The position numbers were made by a program, and so were the translations under genes. DNA of 64,000 nucleotides from Leptodactylus fallax (taxonomy: Eukaryota; Chordata; Amphibia; Anura; Leptodactylidae): NCBI GenBank assembly GCA_947044405.1, contig CAMRHE010000323.1:1-64000 (forward strand). The letters are read 5' to 3'. How positions within the stretch are numbered: position 1 is the first letter of the stretch; every line of letters begins with the position of its first letter. Of the stretch, positions 43,766 to 55,055 are shown in pieces. Under the pieces are notes generated by a model that was not told where the DNA came from, did no database searches, and worked only from the letters and a program-made list of their open reading frames with translations.

Positions 43766-44554
43766 TAACTTTTTGTGACTCTGGGAACCCCAAGGATAGA
43801 AATGTCCTCCGGACACACCAACCAAATAATTTATCAACAGGCATTCTAAGGACACAAATAATGTTACATAAAGACATGTCGCAGCCCCGGCAGGTTTTCA
43901 AGGTGTCGGCCGTGTTTACGAATCGCTGGTCCAGGGTCTGATTTCCTATAAGACTAACACGGAGGCCGTTTCTGTGATTTCTCGAGGACACATTATACAT
44001 TTACTTTTCTCATAATTTACTTTTCTCATCGAGTCGATTAAATCAGCAGAGCTTTGTCCTTTCTTACTACCCTGCAATCTATTGGACCCCTGACCATTCC
44101 CGAAGAGAGCCAACATATTTGGAATGCCCATGGTGATCTCTTCGGAGCGTCCTGTCACTAGATACACATGTTTTGCGTGAGCAGAATGTAGTGTCTTGTC
44201 GTTGTAGGGTCTCAGGAAGGTCTGTCAACAATAGATGGCTTAAATCTGTTCTGTTTGGAGTAGGATCAGGAAAAAGATACAAATAGTAAAGTCTTGTTCG
44301 GACTGTGTACATACAATGCATTTCTGTCTGGTTTCATGAATGGTTGCCTTGGTTACCTAAAAGCTTGGATTGCTTACGCCATCCAGTATCCAGATGGTCC
44401 CATCCTTCTGTTATTAATGGTTTCTCTGTTGATTTAGCTTAGAAACAAGGAGCAAACAGCAACCGGTGTCTGACTTCTGTGAATGAACGTGAGCGAGCTA
44501 TGGATATGCTGCAGCTAAACAATTATTAGGCGCGGTTTCGCCAGCAGAGCACGT
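43766..44554 (+). other. Intergenic DNA without a recognised gene
   Basis: Overlapping short minus-strand frames (43755-44321) show no known domain or consistent composition. Nothing else is supported. Confidence 0.45.
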
Positions 44555-44760
44555 CTTACTGTAAATTATTATAATATAATTATTATTGTTTTATTATTAC
44601 TGTTATTATTATTGTTACTAATAATAACAATAATATTGTTGTTATTATTATTGATATTATAGTGATTATTTTATTATTATATTATTATTATTATTATATT
44701 AATATCGTTGTTATTAATATTTTTAATTATATTAGTGTTATTATATTTACTATTAATGTC
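44555..44760 (+). repeat. Degenerate ATT/TTA simple repeat
   Basis: Some 200 bases made almost only of A and T, with TTATTATTATTATT tracts on a background of ATTATAATAT-type sequence. Confidence 0.85.
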
Positions 44761-45024
44761 ATATTTTCTATTCTTGAAGGAATTGTGTTTTAAATTTTAC
44801 CTAAATTATTACCATGTTTTGCAGTCTTAAAAGGGTTAACTAGGCTCTTAAAATTCACGGCCTATCCACCAATATTTGTTAGGTAGGAATCAAATTCAAC
44901 TATAGGGTACAAAGCTGCAATACTTTGTACCAATGCTACTGAAAGGATAGCTTTCTACCGTCCCAGTCTACGCCAATTTTAATAAAGGCCCCTGATAAAG
45001 TCAGGCCTCTAAATAAAATAAGGT

Positions 45025-45490
45025 ACATGCGTGCGGGCACTATATTGTGTAGGGGGCACTAACGGGGCATTATACTGTGTGGGAGGCACGAAGCAGGGAT
45101 TAAACTGTGTGGGGTGAGTAAGAGGGCATTATACTGTGTTGTGTCTAATAAGGGGGCAGTATACTGCGTGAGAGCCACTAAGTGGGCATTATACTATGTG
45201 GGGACCACTAAAGGTGGATTATACTGTGCGGAGGACACTAAGGTTGGATCATACTGTGTGGAGGACACTCAGGGGCAGTATACTGCGTGAGAGCCACTAA
45301 GCGGGCATTATACTATGTGGGGACCACTAAAGATGGATCATACTGTGGGGGGGGACACTCAGGGCATTAAACTATGTGGAGTCAGTAAGAGGGCATTTTA
45401 CTGTGTGGAGACCACTATGGGATGAGTATAATGTGTGTTGGCCACTAAGGAGAAATTTTTACTTTGTGGGGGCCATCATACTATTTGGGA
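45025..45490 (+). repeat. Degenerate minisatellite of about 32 bp (roughly 14 copies)
   Basis: Diverged units of the form GGCACTAAGGGGGCATTATACTGTGTGG recur, with variants such as GGACCACTAAAGGTGGATTA. The unit is clearly related to the 31-bp repeat at 42188-42815 (CACTATGGGGCATAATACTGTGTG) but is older and less uniform. Confidence 0.8.
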
Positions 45491-45494
45491 ACCA

Positions 45495-45890
45495 ATAAAG
45501 GGTGATTATACTAGGTTGGGGACAACTTCTCCCTACTATTCCAGTGGTGGTGCACCAGTCTTCTCCACCAGTCTCTGGTTCCAACACTCCAGCGTTGATG
45601 CCAATAACCCCTCATGTGAACGCTGCAGCCAATCCCCGGCGGTCAGCAGCCACGTGCGGTAGTTGGTTACATCAGTGCTGCAGCATGAGTACCAGAGACT
45701 GGCCAAAAGAGGTAACGCAAGGTGAGTATCAATGTTTTTTTATTTTTTACACCTCCCCTGGATTCCCCATATTATACTCTGGAGGAATCTGCGACAGGAA
45801 AGGTGACTAAAATTTTTTTTTTTTTCCACCCTCCACCCTTCCCTAATGCTTCCCTTTTATACTCCAGGGTCTGAAGAGAGACCTCAGTGT
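45495..45890 (+). mobile_element. MITE copy H, rearranged
   Basis: The right half is recognisable: CCAAAAGAGGTAACGCAAGG, TGAGTATCAATG, ACACCTCCCCTGGATTCCCC and ATATTATACTCTGGAGGAAT. A second end box follows at 45858 (TTTTATACTCCAGGGTCTGA with AGAGACCTCAGTGTATAATA). The left end is not identifiable. No gene. Confidence 0.6.
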
Positions 45891-46640
45891 ATAATAAACC
45901 TTACCCTGCACTTCAAACAAGTTTGTTCTGAAACTATTTTTCCCAGAACACCTTGCATGTATTTGCAAAGCGAATCTTATGAGATTCCCCCATCACTCGT
46001 GAGAACCTGGAGGGCCATTCCTGCCCTGATATTTGCCCCTTATGTACAAGGCTTTAAAGTTTTATCACAATGACCACTGAGGAGGCGACCAGATAAAAGC
46101 ACTGGCAAGAAATAAAAGAACGACGTCCATTGCCCACTCATTTCCTTGCCTAGTGGACACAGCTACAGGAGGAGAGCGAGCTGTGATAATGACATAGTGC
46201 GGGGCATTGTGCATCATCCCACAAGAATGAGAACCCGCCGGCAGTGATCGATCTGCTCAGTGTTGAGTCTGACATCCGAGCATCTTAAAGTGACCACAAT
46301 GAAAACAGATTGGACTTGTAATGTTTGTACTTGCGATGGGACTGAATTAAACAAACCATAATTACTTCTGGTGGAATTAAGAAAAGGAAGCTCTGCCTTT
46401 ATATTCACGCAAACGTCTCAGGATCTAGGAACCCGAACGGACACATCTGGAGCATTTTAGAGCCTGAAAGTCAGACACATCTGTGAGTCTCGTCTGGTGA
46501 CAGGAGGAAACATTAGTCAATATACCTCAATGGCATATAGGGAAGTCCAAAGCAATGATAAAAATGAAGGCCCTTTCCAGTAGCTTCTTGACACCTCCTC
46601 ACCCGTAACAACCCGCAACAGCAGATTCTAATTATTTGCT
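45891..46640 (+). other. Intergenic DNA without a recognised gene
   Basis: No convincing gene, RNA or repeat is seen. Confidence 0.45.
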
Positions 46641-46857
46641 GTTTGGCCACAATGGCCCAGATTTATCAAGCTGGATGCTCCATGAGGCAAAGACCCCACA
46701 GAGCGATGCGGGTAAAACAGCGCTTTTCACAGAAAGTCTACAGAGGTTTCCTCTGCAGACTTTCTGCTTCCATTATACCTATAGGGAAACCGCCGCCGTT
46801 TCTGTAGGTATAATTGGTATGACATGCTGCAATCTCCAAAACCGCCATGGTCCGCAT
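46641..46857 (+). repeat. Palindrome-rich dispersed repeat fragment
   Basis: GAAAGTCTACAGAGGTTTCC mirrors CTCTGCAGACTTTCTG, and TACCTATAGGGAAACCGCC mirrors CCGTTTCTGTAGGTA. The style (GCGGTTTT, CTGCAGA) matches a frog repeat whose relatives appear near 54270-54510. No gene. Confidence 0.5.
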
Positions 46858-47222
46858 GATCCCAGAGGACAATAGTAGAGGCCCAGGGGAGGTGTAAAAA
46901 ATAAAAATATTTATACTCACCTTCCATTACCTCTTCTAGGCCTCCTTGTGGTGTCCAGCGACCCATGTCTTCCTCCTCCAGGTGGATGATGTCACAGAAG
47001 AGGTTTTTTGTGATGTCATGCACCCGAGGTCACCCCTGACTTCTGTGATTGGGCTCAGCGGTGACATGGGCACGCTGAGCGTCATGACATCATGTGATTG
47101 GGCCTATAGGAGGAAGACAGCTGCGAGGAAGCCCAGAAGAGGTAACGGAAGGTGAGTATGAATGTTTTTTATTTTTGTCACCTCCCCTGGGCCTCCAACT
47201 ATTATACTCTGGGGTCTGAAGA
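46858..47222 (+). mobile_element. MITE with hairpin-type ends, copy I
   Basis: The arm TAGAGGCCCAGGGGAGGTGT and ATTTATACTCACCTTCCATT are mirrored by GAGGTAACGGAAGGTGAGTA and CACCTCCCCTGGGCCTCCAA, followed by CTATTATACTCTGGGGTCTG. The interior has mirrored TGATGTCATGCACC and GTCATGACATCATG motifs and GTGATTGGGC. The outer halves of both palindromes are reduced. Confidence 0.8.
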
Positions 47223-47831
47223 GTATTTCACTTATCAGCAATAAATAATGCCACCACTATGTTTGCAGCTTTTGTCACATCACGGGGAGCTCTTTAGAAA
47301 TATTACATTTTATTGAACTTTTTTGCATTTCGTGCTTTCTAGTAAACCTGGATTCAATACCACATACTTTATTGGTGCTTTGTTTAATTTGTGAATATGT
47401 TTGACTCGAAGCTACGGCGGCATAATGACTCTAAACTACAGAGGAAATGGAGTCCATTTAGTTCCAGCAACAAACCACTTTCTCTGAGGGTCTATTGTGA
47501 AGGGAAACAGGCGTTTGTGAAATTGAGTCAGATATTCATTTTGGATTATTGCACAGTTCCTGGAATCTGCAAAGGTTTACAGTATAGGGTTTAGCACACA
47601 ATCTCCATATCTGCTGCTATAGGAAAGAAAAATGAAGACCGAGCCAATGGCTACATGTTTGCTACAATCACAACAATCCTATCGTCCTATACTTATAGTG
47701 AACCAACATCATACAAAGTAGCAGTTGTACAATGAACAGAGGGTAACTCAAAGCTGGTGGGCCCCAATCTTATGGGGCTGCCAAGTCTCTTTCTTTAGGC
47801 CCCTGGGACATCACTCCTTCCAGAGGCATAG
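47223..47831 (+). other. Intergenic DNA without a recognised gene
   Basis: A 67-codon frame at 47391 has no recognisable features. I see nothing else to report. Confidence 0.45.
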
Positions 47832-48205
47832 CTTTAAAGGGTTTGTCTAGGATAACCTTTTTTTTTCAATGAGGCTGGGGAAGGTGAAAAAAAAAAAAAA
47901 AAACACTCACCTGTCCCTGGTGCTCCAGTGTCTCCCACTGCAGTCCAGTTCTGCTGCTCCAATGTTTTCTCCCTGCGGAAGTCCCTGCCGCACATGAAGC
48001 CAATCAGTGGCCTAAGGAAAGGGACACGGGACATCACAGGTAGTGACGTGCCATGTCCTATCCTTGATCCTTGAGCTACTGAAGCCACAGATTAACCTCA
48101 GGGGTCACGTGACTGTTAAAGCCAATCAGCGGCCTAAGGAAAGGAGCACGGGACATCATAGTGAGGAACAATTTGGAATTGTAGACGTACCAAAAAGGCC
48201 ACCGC
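47832..48205 (+). mobile_element. TTAA-type dispersed repeat
   Basis: The left end TTTAAAGGGTTTGTCTAGGA resembles the termini of the TTAA MITEs at 18857 and 51921. It contains an A-run and CACTCACCTGTCCCTGGTGC. A GCCAATCAG.GGCCTAAGGA segment occurs twice (47999 and 48121) about 122 bp apart, so part of the interior is duplicated. The right terminus is not identified. Confidence 0.5.
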
Positions 48206-48215
48206 TGGTAAATTA

Positions 48216-48625
48216 TTATATTCTGGGGTCTCTTCATATATATATACCACTGAGGCCTGTGATTGGGCAACCAGTGGTCACATGGGTACATGGAATGTCA
48301 TGACAACATGATGCTTGTTGTGCCCATGTCACTTCTGAGGCCCAATCACAGGCCTCAGCAGTGACCCTGGACGCATGACATCAGAGAACTGAACAAGGAG
48401 GAAGACACAGAGCACCAGGTGCCACAAGGAGGCCCAGAAGAGGTAACAGAAGTTGAGTATAAATGGTTTTTTTTGTCACCTCCTCTGGGCCTCTACTAGT
48501 ATACCCCAGAGTACAATAATTTCCCTTCCAGTTCTATCTGACCAACTTTGGACTGAACCAGGGGTTGGCTTCGTCCTAACACAGGATGAAACAAATCTCT
48601 TGGGGTTTGCCCATCTTTTGTAATG
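48216..48625 (+). mobile_element. MITE copy J with composite-element tail
   Basis: TTATATTCTGGGGTCTCTTC at the left, mirrored CACTGAGGCCTGTGATTGGG and GAGGCCCAATCACAGGCCTC inside, the right arm AGAAGAGGTAACAGAAGTTG, and a reduced right end CCCCAGAGTACAATAATTTC. The next 90 bp (to TTGGGGTTTGCCCATC) resemble the terminal part of the AGAGATG-ended elements at 15426 and 49735. Confidence 0.7.
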
Positions 48626-49540
48626 TATAGTATGGGCATCAGAAACCACCCAGAACAGCTAAGGATAGGGCACAAATAACAAATTCCTGACCAACCTGTG
48701 TGCTTGAGAGAAATTTGTATTTTGCTTTCAAATTTGGCAGCTTGTGAGACATGGGCAAGATGTTTCATAATGGAGAGGACATGTAACCACTTACTGTACA
48801 TCTTTCTTAACCTACTCTTCCAATATCAGGCAGTTCTTCAGTCAATTCGCCGACTGTAGGCTGTAAAATTAATTCTAATCCTTCCATGTGCCTCGGCTGT
48901 CTTTTCTGCACATATTGATCTCGTAGTGATAGATCAATATAACAATGGAACGATCAATATAAATTAAGAGGACATCAAAACATCTACTCAACTCCTTTGG
49001 GCCTCATGGTGTCTACTATTATAGACCTAGATATGGACTTCTGTGATCAAACTGGCACAGATTAGATTGGAGAAGAGTCTAAGACATGCCTGGTCTTCAT
49101 CTCTACTCCCTGAGGAGGTTTAGACTTTCCTTCACTGAGTTCTATTCTTGGAATAGTCTATGACTAGTGGTGGGAACCAGGATCTGGAAACAGTCATATT
49201 AGGAGATAACTATAGTTAAACCAGGAACGTCCTGAGAAAGTTGGTGTAATGGTAGTCACTGTGTAAAACCTAGATTATAAGCAAAGAGTGGATCAGAAGG
49301 GGTTCCAGAGGACTATACTCAAAGACATCACAGGGCACTTTGGACAAATAAAGTGACCAGATTAAAGGCTCAAAAAGGTAAAATGGAAATGGGGACAAAT
49401 AAATGAGGCAAATATCAACAGCAGTTCGGTCAGGTGAAGACACAGTAATAAAGGCAAGACAATAGAGGATGGTGTAGGATGAGGAAAATACAATGACAAA
49501 TTTAATTAGGGAACATGTTATGACACCATTGGCTTAGGAA
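48626..49540 (+). other. Intergenic DNA without a recognised gene
   Basis: No gene or clear repeat is seen. Confidence 0.45.
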
Positions 49541-49830
49541 TAGAGATGTGCGAACCATTTGGAACGAACCAGATTCCTCCAGAATTTTCCAAAAGTTTTG
49601 TGTTCATCTAAACTTGAAACTTTTGGGGTTCGTTACCCAATAACCAGAAGTGAAGGAGGCCCAAAAGGGGCGAGGGAAGGTGAGTATAAATTTTTAATTT
49701 TTTTACACCTTTCCTGGGCCTCCACCTTTACTTCTGGTTCTATCCGAGCAAGTACGGACTGAAACAAACCAGGGGATCAATTTGGCCTATACCGAGATGA
49801 AATGAGACTTCAGAGGTTCCCCCATCTCTA
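49541..49830 (+). mobile_element. hAT-like non-autonomous element with TAGAGATG ends
   Basis: The left end TAGAGATGTGCGAACC mirrors the right end GGTTCCCCCATCTCTA. The flanking octamers CTTAGGAA (49533-49540) and CTTAGGGG (49831-49838) match at six of eight positions, consistent with an aged 8-bp hAT target duplication. The middle (49645-49730) is the right half of the hairpin MITE family (GGAAGGTGAGTATAAATTTT, CACCTTTCCTGGGCCTCCAC). This suggests that the MITE half-sequence is part of this element family. Confidence 0.68.
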
Positions 49831-51227
49831 CTTAGGGGCAAAGGGGAGAGACATCTATGAGGAGTCCGGTAGAGCATAGTCTTCTCTAAAAGTTACAAGG
49901 GTTGTCTGCATTAGATAACTCTGTTTATGGACTTGACCATAAGGAGGTGATCTTGCTTTACCAAAAATGTCAAGTCCAATATTCATCAGTGATTATTTAC
50001 TGGCCATATTCAATACTATAAAGGACTAAATACCTTGTATTAACTGTATGAAATCTACTGCCCTTTACCTCCACTAATGAAACCCCCTTCTGTATCTTAA
50101 GACTTTTGTGCCTGGTATAAGTCCTTTTTGAGGAGATCTTCTTTATTCCAAGATCATGTCACTAAGTTTTAGGAATACCAGGCATTGATCAGTAGGGAGC
50201 TACAGTCAAGTTCTCCTTTTACCACCAAGAAGAATTTATTTGTATATTTTTTCCCAAAATCCTTACTAGGACATGTATGGTTTACAAGACCCTGCACACC
50301 GCAAGGTGGCCTGAAAAGGCAGTCTTGTCGAGAAGACATAGAACCTCTTCTGAGCCATGGATGGTAAATATGACATACAACAGGTTTAATCTATTGAGCA
50401 TTTGTCTCCAACATTTATAACTAAGTCACAATAATTAAGTAATAAGAACATAAAAAGGGCGTTAAAAAAATGAGCCTGTTATTTTATGTCGAGGTCACTT
50501 AGTAGCAAAATATGATGTCATGGCCTAGATTTCTTGTAAAAACAATTCACGTTGCCGAGCTTTGGTTGTTGAAGCTCTGGTGAAGTCTTTTTCCATTCTT
50601 TGTGCCAATCAGTTCTAGTCACTGCCAGCTGGACCCAAAAAGTTATAAAATTCACATTAAAAACAACTTTATTGGAGACTTTATAGACTCCTCCTCCAGG
50701 AACTATCAAGATTTTAACAATCTCTTGATAGTTTTTACACAGGAAATAAAGAGAGCTAAATATTCACTAAGATGTAAATATTATAAAAGATATAGATGTA
50801 CTACGTCTACTATGAACAATTTTTATTTGTCCTATTAGGAGTTACAGATCCATTAGATCTGGTCCGCAACTTGGAACCCATAAATATTAACCAACCATTA
50901 AGGATTGCTTCAAGCTTTGACTCTTGGCTGACGGACTGCCAATAGACTTCAACAGATGTTCAATAATTTCAATGATTTCTCGATTTCTCTGGACATCATT
51001 TAATCTCTTTGCACAAAAACTGGCTGCTATCTCTGATTACTCCAACAAGACACCTAAGAAGCGGAAAGTTTTGTATAAAAAAAGAAAAAAAAAACAATGT
51101 ATAAAAAAACTCATTCCAGTTTTTGCACTGGCCACTTGAGAACACCCAATAAGCTGCCATTTCCTGATATCGAAGCTCATTTGTCTGCTTTGCTGTATAG
51201 ACTGAGACAGAATCAGCAGGGAATCAG
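49831..51227 (+). other. Intergenic DNA without a recognised gene
   Basis: Only short frames without known motifs. A lysine-rich 71-codon frame at 50924-51139 (PKKRKV-like) is likely chance in A-rich DNA. Confidence 0.45.
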
Positions 51228-51600
51228 GGGATTTAAAAGGGTTTCCTAGGGCTTATTAATCTTTCTCCTATCTATATCAGAGGGAGTAAGACACCCAGGA
51301 CCCACACAGATCATCTGTTTGAAGCAGCAGAGGTACCCCCTAAGTGTCGTTTCTGCTTCACAAGCCATGTGATGTCACTTTAGTTGATCACATGACCTGG
51401 TTGTAGCTCAGTCATATTCAAGTGAATGGGCTGAGCTGCATTACAAAGCACAGCCACCATACAATGTACATTGCTGTGCATAATTTAGATGCCGCAGCAC
51501 TCACCTGGACTCTAAAGCCTCTCCAAACAGCTGATCACGGGGGTCTCAGGTGGCGGATCCCCATTCAATTGATGATCTTTCAATGGGTAGCACTCCATGG
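51228..51600 (+). mobile_element. Partial TTAA-type MITE
   Basis: The left terminus TTTAAAAGGGTTTCCTAGGG matches the style of the other TTAA elements. The interior (CACATGACCTGGTTGTAGCT, TTCAAGTGAATGGGCTGAGC) is of a familiar frog-repeat type. The right end is missing; a palindromic element begins at 51602. Confidence 0.55.
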
Positions 51601-51601
51601 T

Positions 51602-51848
51602 TTCCAGCACAGTTGGAATTTTTCTCTAGCCCCCCGCCATTCCTGAACCATCAGTGTTGTTAGTTTTAGCATCCAATATGCTAATTGGGCTCCCTACTGT
51701 CAGGTGGGCAGTCCTAATAATCTGCTCCAGCCGACATTTCGCCAACCTGACATTAGAGAATCGAATTAGCATATTGGATGCTTAAATTAACAGCACTGAT
51801 AGCTCAGGAATGGTGGGGGCTAGAGAAAAAAATTCAACTGTGCTGGAA
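51602..51848. repeat. Palindromic foldback repeat
   Basis: The arm TTCCAGCACAGTTGGAATTT, then TCTCTAGCCCCCCGCCATTC and AGCATCCAATATGCTAATT, is mirrored by AATTAGCATATTGGATGCTT, AGGAATGGTGGGGGCTAGAG and TTCAACTGTGCTGGAA. The arms are about 100 bp with a short spacer. No gene. Confidence 0.85.
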
Positions 51849-51920
51849 TCAGGTGGAGCTGAATCTATTGAATGATGCAAAGAGTTAAAGTTGGTGGAGG
51901 TGGTGAAAGCCAGGTCCTCC

Positions 51921-52256
51921 ATAAAGGGGCTGTGCCATTATAAACACTTATCCCCTATCCACAGGACAGAGGATAAATGTAAGATCACTGGGTCCCGAAG
52001 GCCGGGTCCCCCTGTGATCCGTAGAATGGGGGACCAAAAATCCCCCTCCACTAAAGCCTCCTTGTGAATGGAGTACCAGTGTGCTTGTGTGAACGGCGCT
52101 CCATTCACTTTAATGGTACTGCCAGGATTGTGATCTCCAGCAGTGCCCACAGCTCCATAGAGGGGAATGGAGCACCGCTGTTTGGGACCCCAGTTGTTGG
52201 ACACGTATCCCTTGTCCTGTGGATTGAGATGTCCATAGTGGCACAACCTCTTTAAC
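51921..52256 (+). mobile_element. TTAA-type MITE with inverted repeats
   Basis: The left AAAGGGGCTGTGCCATTATA mirrors the right ATAGTGGCACAACCTCTTTAA, and CTATCCACAGGACAGAGGAT mirrors CCCTTGTCCTGTGGATTG. The right end keeps TTAA; the left has ATAA. The same arrangement as 18857-19255. No coding capacity. Confidence 0.75.
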
Positions 52257-52957
52257 TCAACATTCATCAACAGATGCAAAAGCAAGTAAAGTATTATACA
52301 TTGTACACTCTTTTGTTCCCAGGCTGCACACTACTGAGATAGGACGCAATAATCATATATTTAGTCAATTGTTTCAAGTTGAGGTTTTGGGTTCGGTTAC
52401 ATTTAGACACCACATTATGACAGCCCCAATGATTCACCTCGTAATTTACAGCTGCGTTTGTAGTCGAAAGATGAAAAAAAACAGATAGAAAGCCTACAAG
52501 AAAAAAAAATTTACACAAAAACTTAGAAAACCACATCTGCTTTGATAAAATATTGTAATTTGGATTGGGGGAAGGGTGGGAGCAATGTGCAAATATGACT
52601 ACATTGCATAAAATTCTGGACAGCCACTACTTACATCATAGGACACAGATCATTCATACTCATGACACAAGAAGCTACAAAGATAGCCATGAAGATTAAA
52701 GCCAGCCAAACACTGCAATGTATCACAGGAATGGAGGAGAATCAGACCTTAAAGGGGAATTCCTATGAACATAACCAAACTTACATGTGTAGACAATTAA
52801 AAGTTAAGCATTTTTGCTAATATAAATAAAAATTTTGCAGAATTTTAAAGATTTTCTCTGACCATCTTAGTGGTGATATCTGTTGTCTTGATCGGTTGCC
52901 AATGGATATTACCATGAATGCAGGAGCTCTCTATGATCTGGGACTTGTCAGAAACCC
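52257..52957 (+). other. Intergenic DNA without a recognised gene
   Basis: CCTTAAAGGGGAATTCCTAT at 52748 may be another TTAA-element terminus. No gene. Confidence 0.4.
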
Positions 52958-54255
52958 AGTCATGATGTCCTTATTGTGGACATGTATGAGAAGATAACCC
53001 GACCACAATAAGGACATCATGGCTGGTTATCAGGAGGACACTACATGTATGAGAACCGCCACATAAGGACCCGGCGGCAGGAGGCCCAGTATGAGAAGAT
53101 AACCCACCACAATAAGGACATCATGGCTGGTTATCAGGAGGACACTACATGTATGAGAAGATAACCCGACCACAATAAGGACATCATGGCTGATTATCAG
53201 GAGAGGACATTACATGTATGAGAAGATAACCTGACCACAATAAGGACATCATGGCTGGTTATCAGGAGAGGACACTACATGTATGACAAGATAACCTGAC
53301 CACAATAAGGACATCGTGACTGGTTATCAGGAGGACACTACATGTATGAGAAGATAACCTAACCACAATAAGGACATCATAGCTGGTTATCAGGAGGACA
53401 CTACATGTGTGAGAAGATAACCCGACCACAATAAGGACATCATGTCTGGTTATCAGGAGGACACTACATGTGTGAGAAGATAACCCGGACACAATAAGGA
53501 CATCATGGCTGGTTATCAGGAGGAAACAACATGATGAGAAGAAACCCGACTACAATAAGGACACATGGCTGGTTATCAGGAGAGGACATTACATGTATGA
53601 GAAGATAACCCGACCACAATAAGGACGTCATGGCTGGTTATCAGGAGGACACAACATGTAAGAGAAGAAAAACTGAAAAAAAAAAAGGAATCATGGCTGG
53701 TTATCAGGAGGCACACAAAACCCCCACAAAAGGACACATGATCAGGAACTACATGTATGAGAAGATAACCCGGACACAATAAGGACATCATGGCTGGTTA
53801 TCAGGTGGGACACTACATGTGTGAGAAGACAACCTGACCACAATAAGGACGTCATAGCTGGTTATCAGGAGGACACTACATGTATGAGAAGATAACCTGA
53901 CCACAATAAGGACATCATGGCTGGTTCGGCCGGCCATCAGGAGGACACTACATGTATGAGAAGATAACCCGGACACAATAAGGACATCATGGCTGGTTAT
54001 CAGGTGGGACACTACATGTGTGAGAAGATACACCTGACCACAATAAGGACATCATGGCTGGTTATCAGGAGGGACACTACATGTATGAGAAGATAACCCG
54101 GCCAAAATAAGGACATCATGGCTGGTTATCAGGAGGACACTACATGTATTAGAAGATAACCTGACCACAATAAGGACATCATGGCTGGTTATCAGGAGGA
54201 CACTACATGTATGAGAAGATAACCCTGCCAAAATAAGGACATCATGGCTGGGGTT
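52958..54255 (+). repeat. Minisatellite of about 62 bp (about 20 copies)
   Basis: The unit includes CACAATAAGGACATCATGGC, TGGTTATCAGGAGGACAC and TACATGTATGAGAAGATAACC. Spacing is about 60-64 bp because of small indels. A partial unit at the left edge (CCCAGTCATGATGTCCTTAT) is inverted relative to the rest. Minus-strand frames with recurring SSHTCSVLLITSHDVLIV are by-products. Confidence 0.93.
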
Positions 54256-55055
54256 CCTGCATTCATGGTCATGGTCAAGGGCCCATGTAGCACTGCAGAA
54301 AAAACCACGTCGGAAACGCATCGCGTTTTTTTCGCAGCATTTTTGAAGAGTTTTCCTCTCTGTATCTATAGCGTTTTCGCAGGTATAATTGACATGCTAC
54401 GATTTTCAGAAATGCAGATGCAGATTTTTTTCTGCAGTGGACGGATGGGATTAGCCAGAATCCCATCCACTTTGCAGGTACTTTTCTGCAACGGCGAGCC
54501 CCGGCCTTAAACTTTGCAAAGTGTTAAATTATTTATATTTGTAAAAATTGTAACTTTTTATTGTCTGAAAATATATATAAGGTTATGTTCATGGGAAAAT
54601 CCTTTTAAGGAAATTGTACTTTTTTGATTACATCATTTCTACATGGTTAATAGAGCTGCCATCTTGTCTGATGCAGTTGCAAAAAAAATAAGCTTCTATG
54701 GGAGAGTATAGGGAGTGTGCTTTGTGTAGAGGTTACTATATTAACCCTTTCCCTACATCTGCTGTAATAGCACGTTGGATACGTGGTCTCTAAATATGGC
54801 GGCCACCATAGCCACCAGGTCTCAGCTGTATTGCACACCGGAGACGCTAATACCCATGATAATGCGGGCATTGTTTTATTGTATGCCTCCCCCAAAGGTC
54901 TCCAGAGCCCTCTGTTCGAGTCCTCATCCCCCCTGTACCTTTATAGTTGCAGGACTGTTCCCTAGCAGCAAGGTTGTGGGAGCCATAGCTATTGAAGCTG
55001 GTCTATGACTGGCCTCAAAAGGAATGTGGCAAATTGACCACTCAATCACTGTATT
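54256..55055 (+). other. Dispersed-repeat fragment and intergenic DNA
   Basis: 54270-54510 is a fragment of a frog repeat with short mirrored pieces (GCACTGCAGAAAAAACC and TTTTTTTCTGCAGTG; GATGGGATTAGCCAGAATCC). The rest has no gene or repeat that I can support. Confidence 0.45.

Noticed and set aside
50924..51139. A frame with a PKKRKV-like nuclear localisation signal
   Set aside because: A-rich DNA gives lysine-rich text by chance; the rest of the frame is unremarkable and short.
53262..54321. Minus-strand frames with repeated SSHTCSVLLITSHDVLIV
   Set aside because: Translation of the 62-bp minisatellite; frames break at indels between units.
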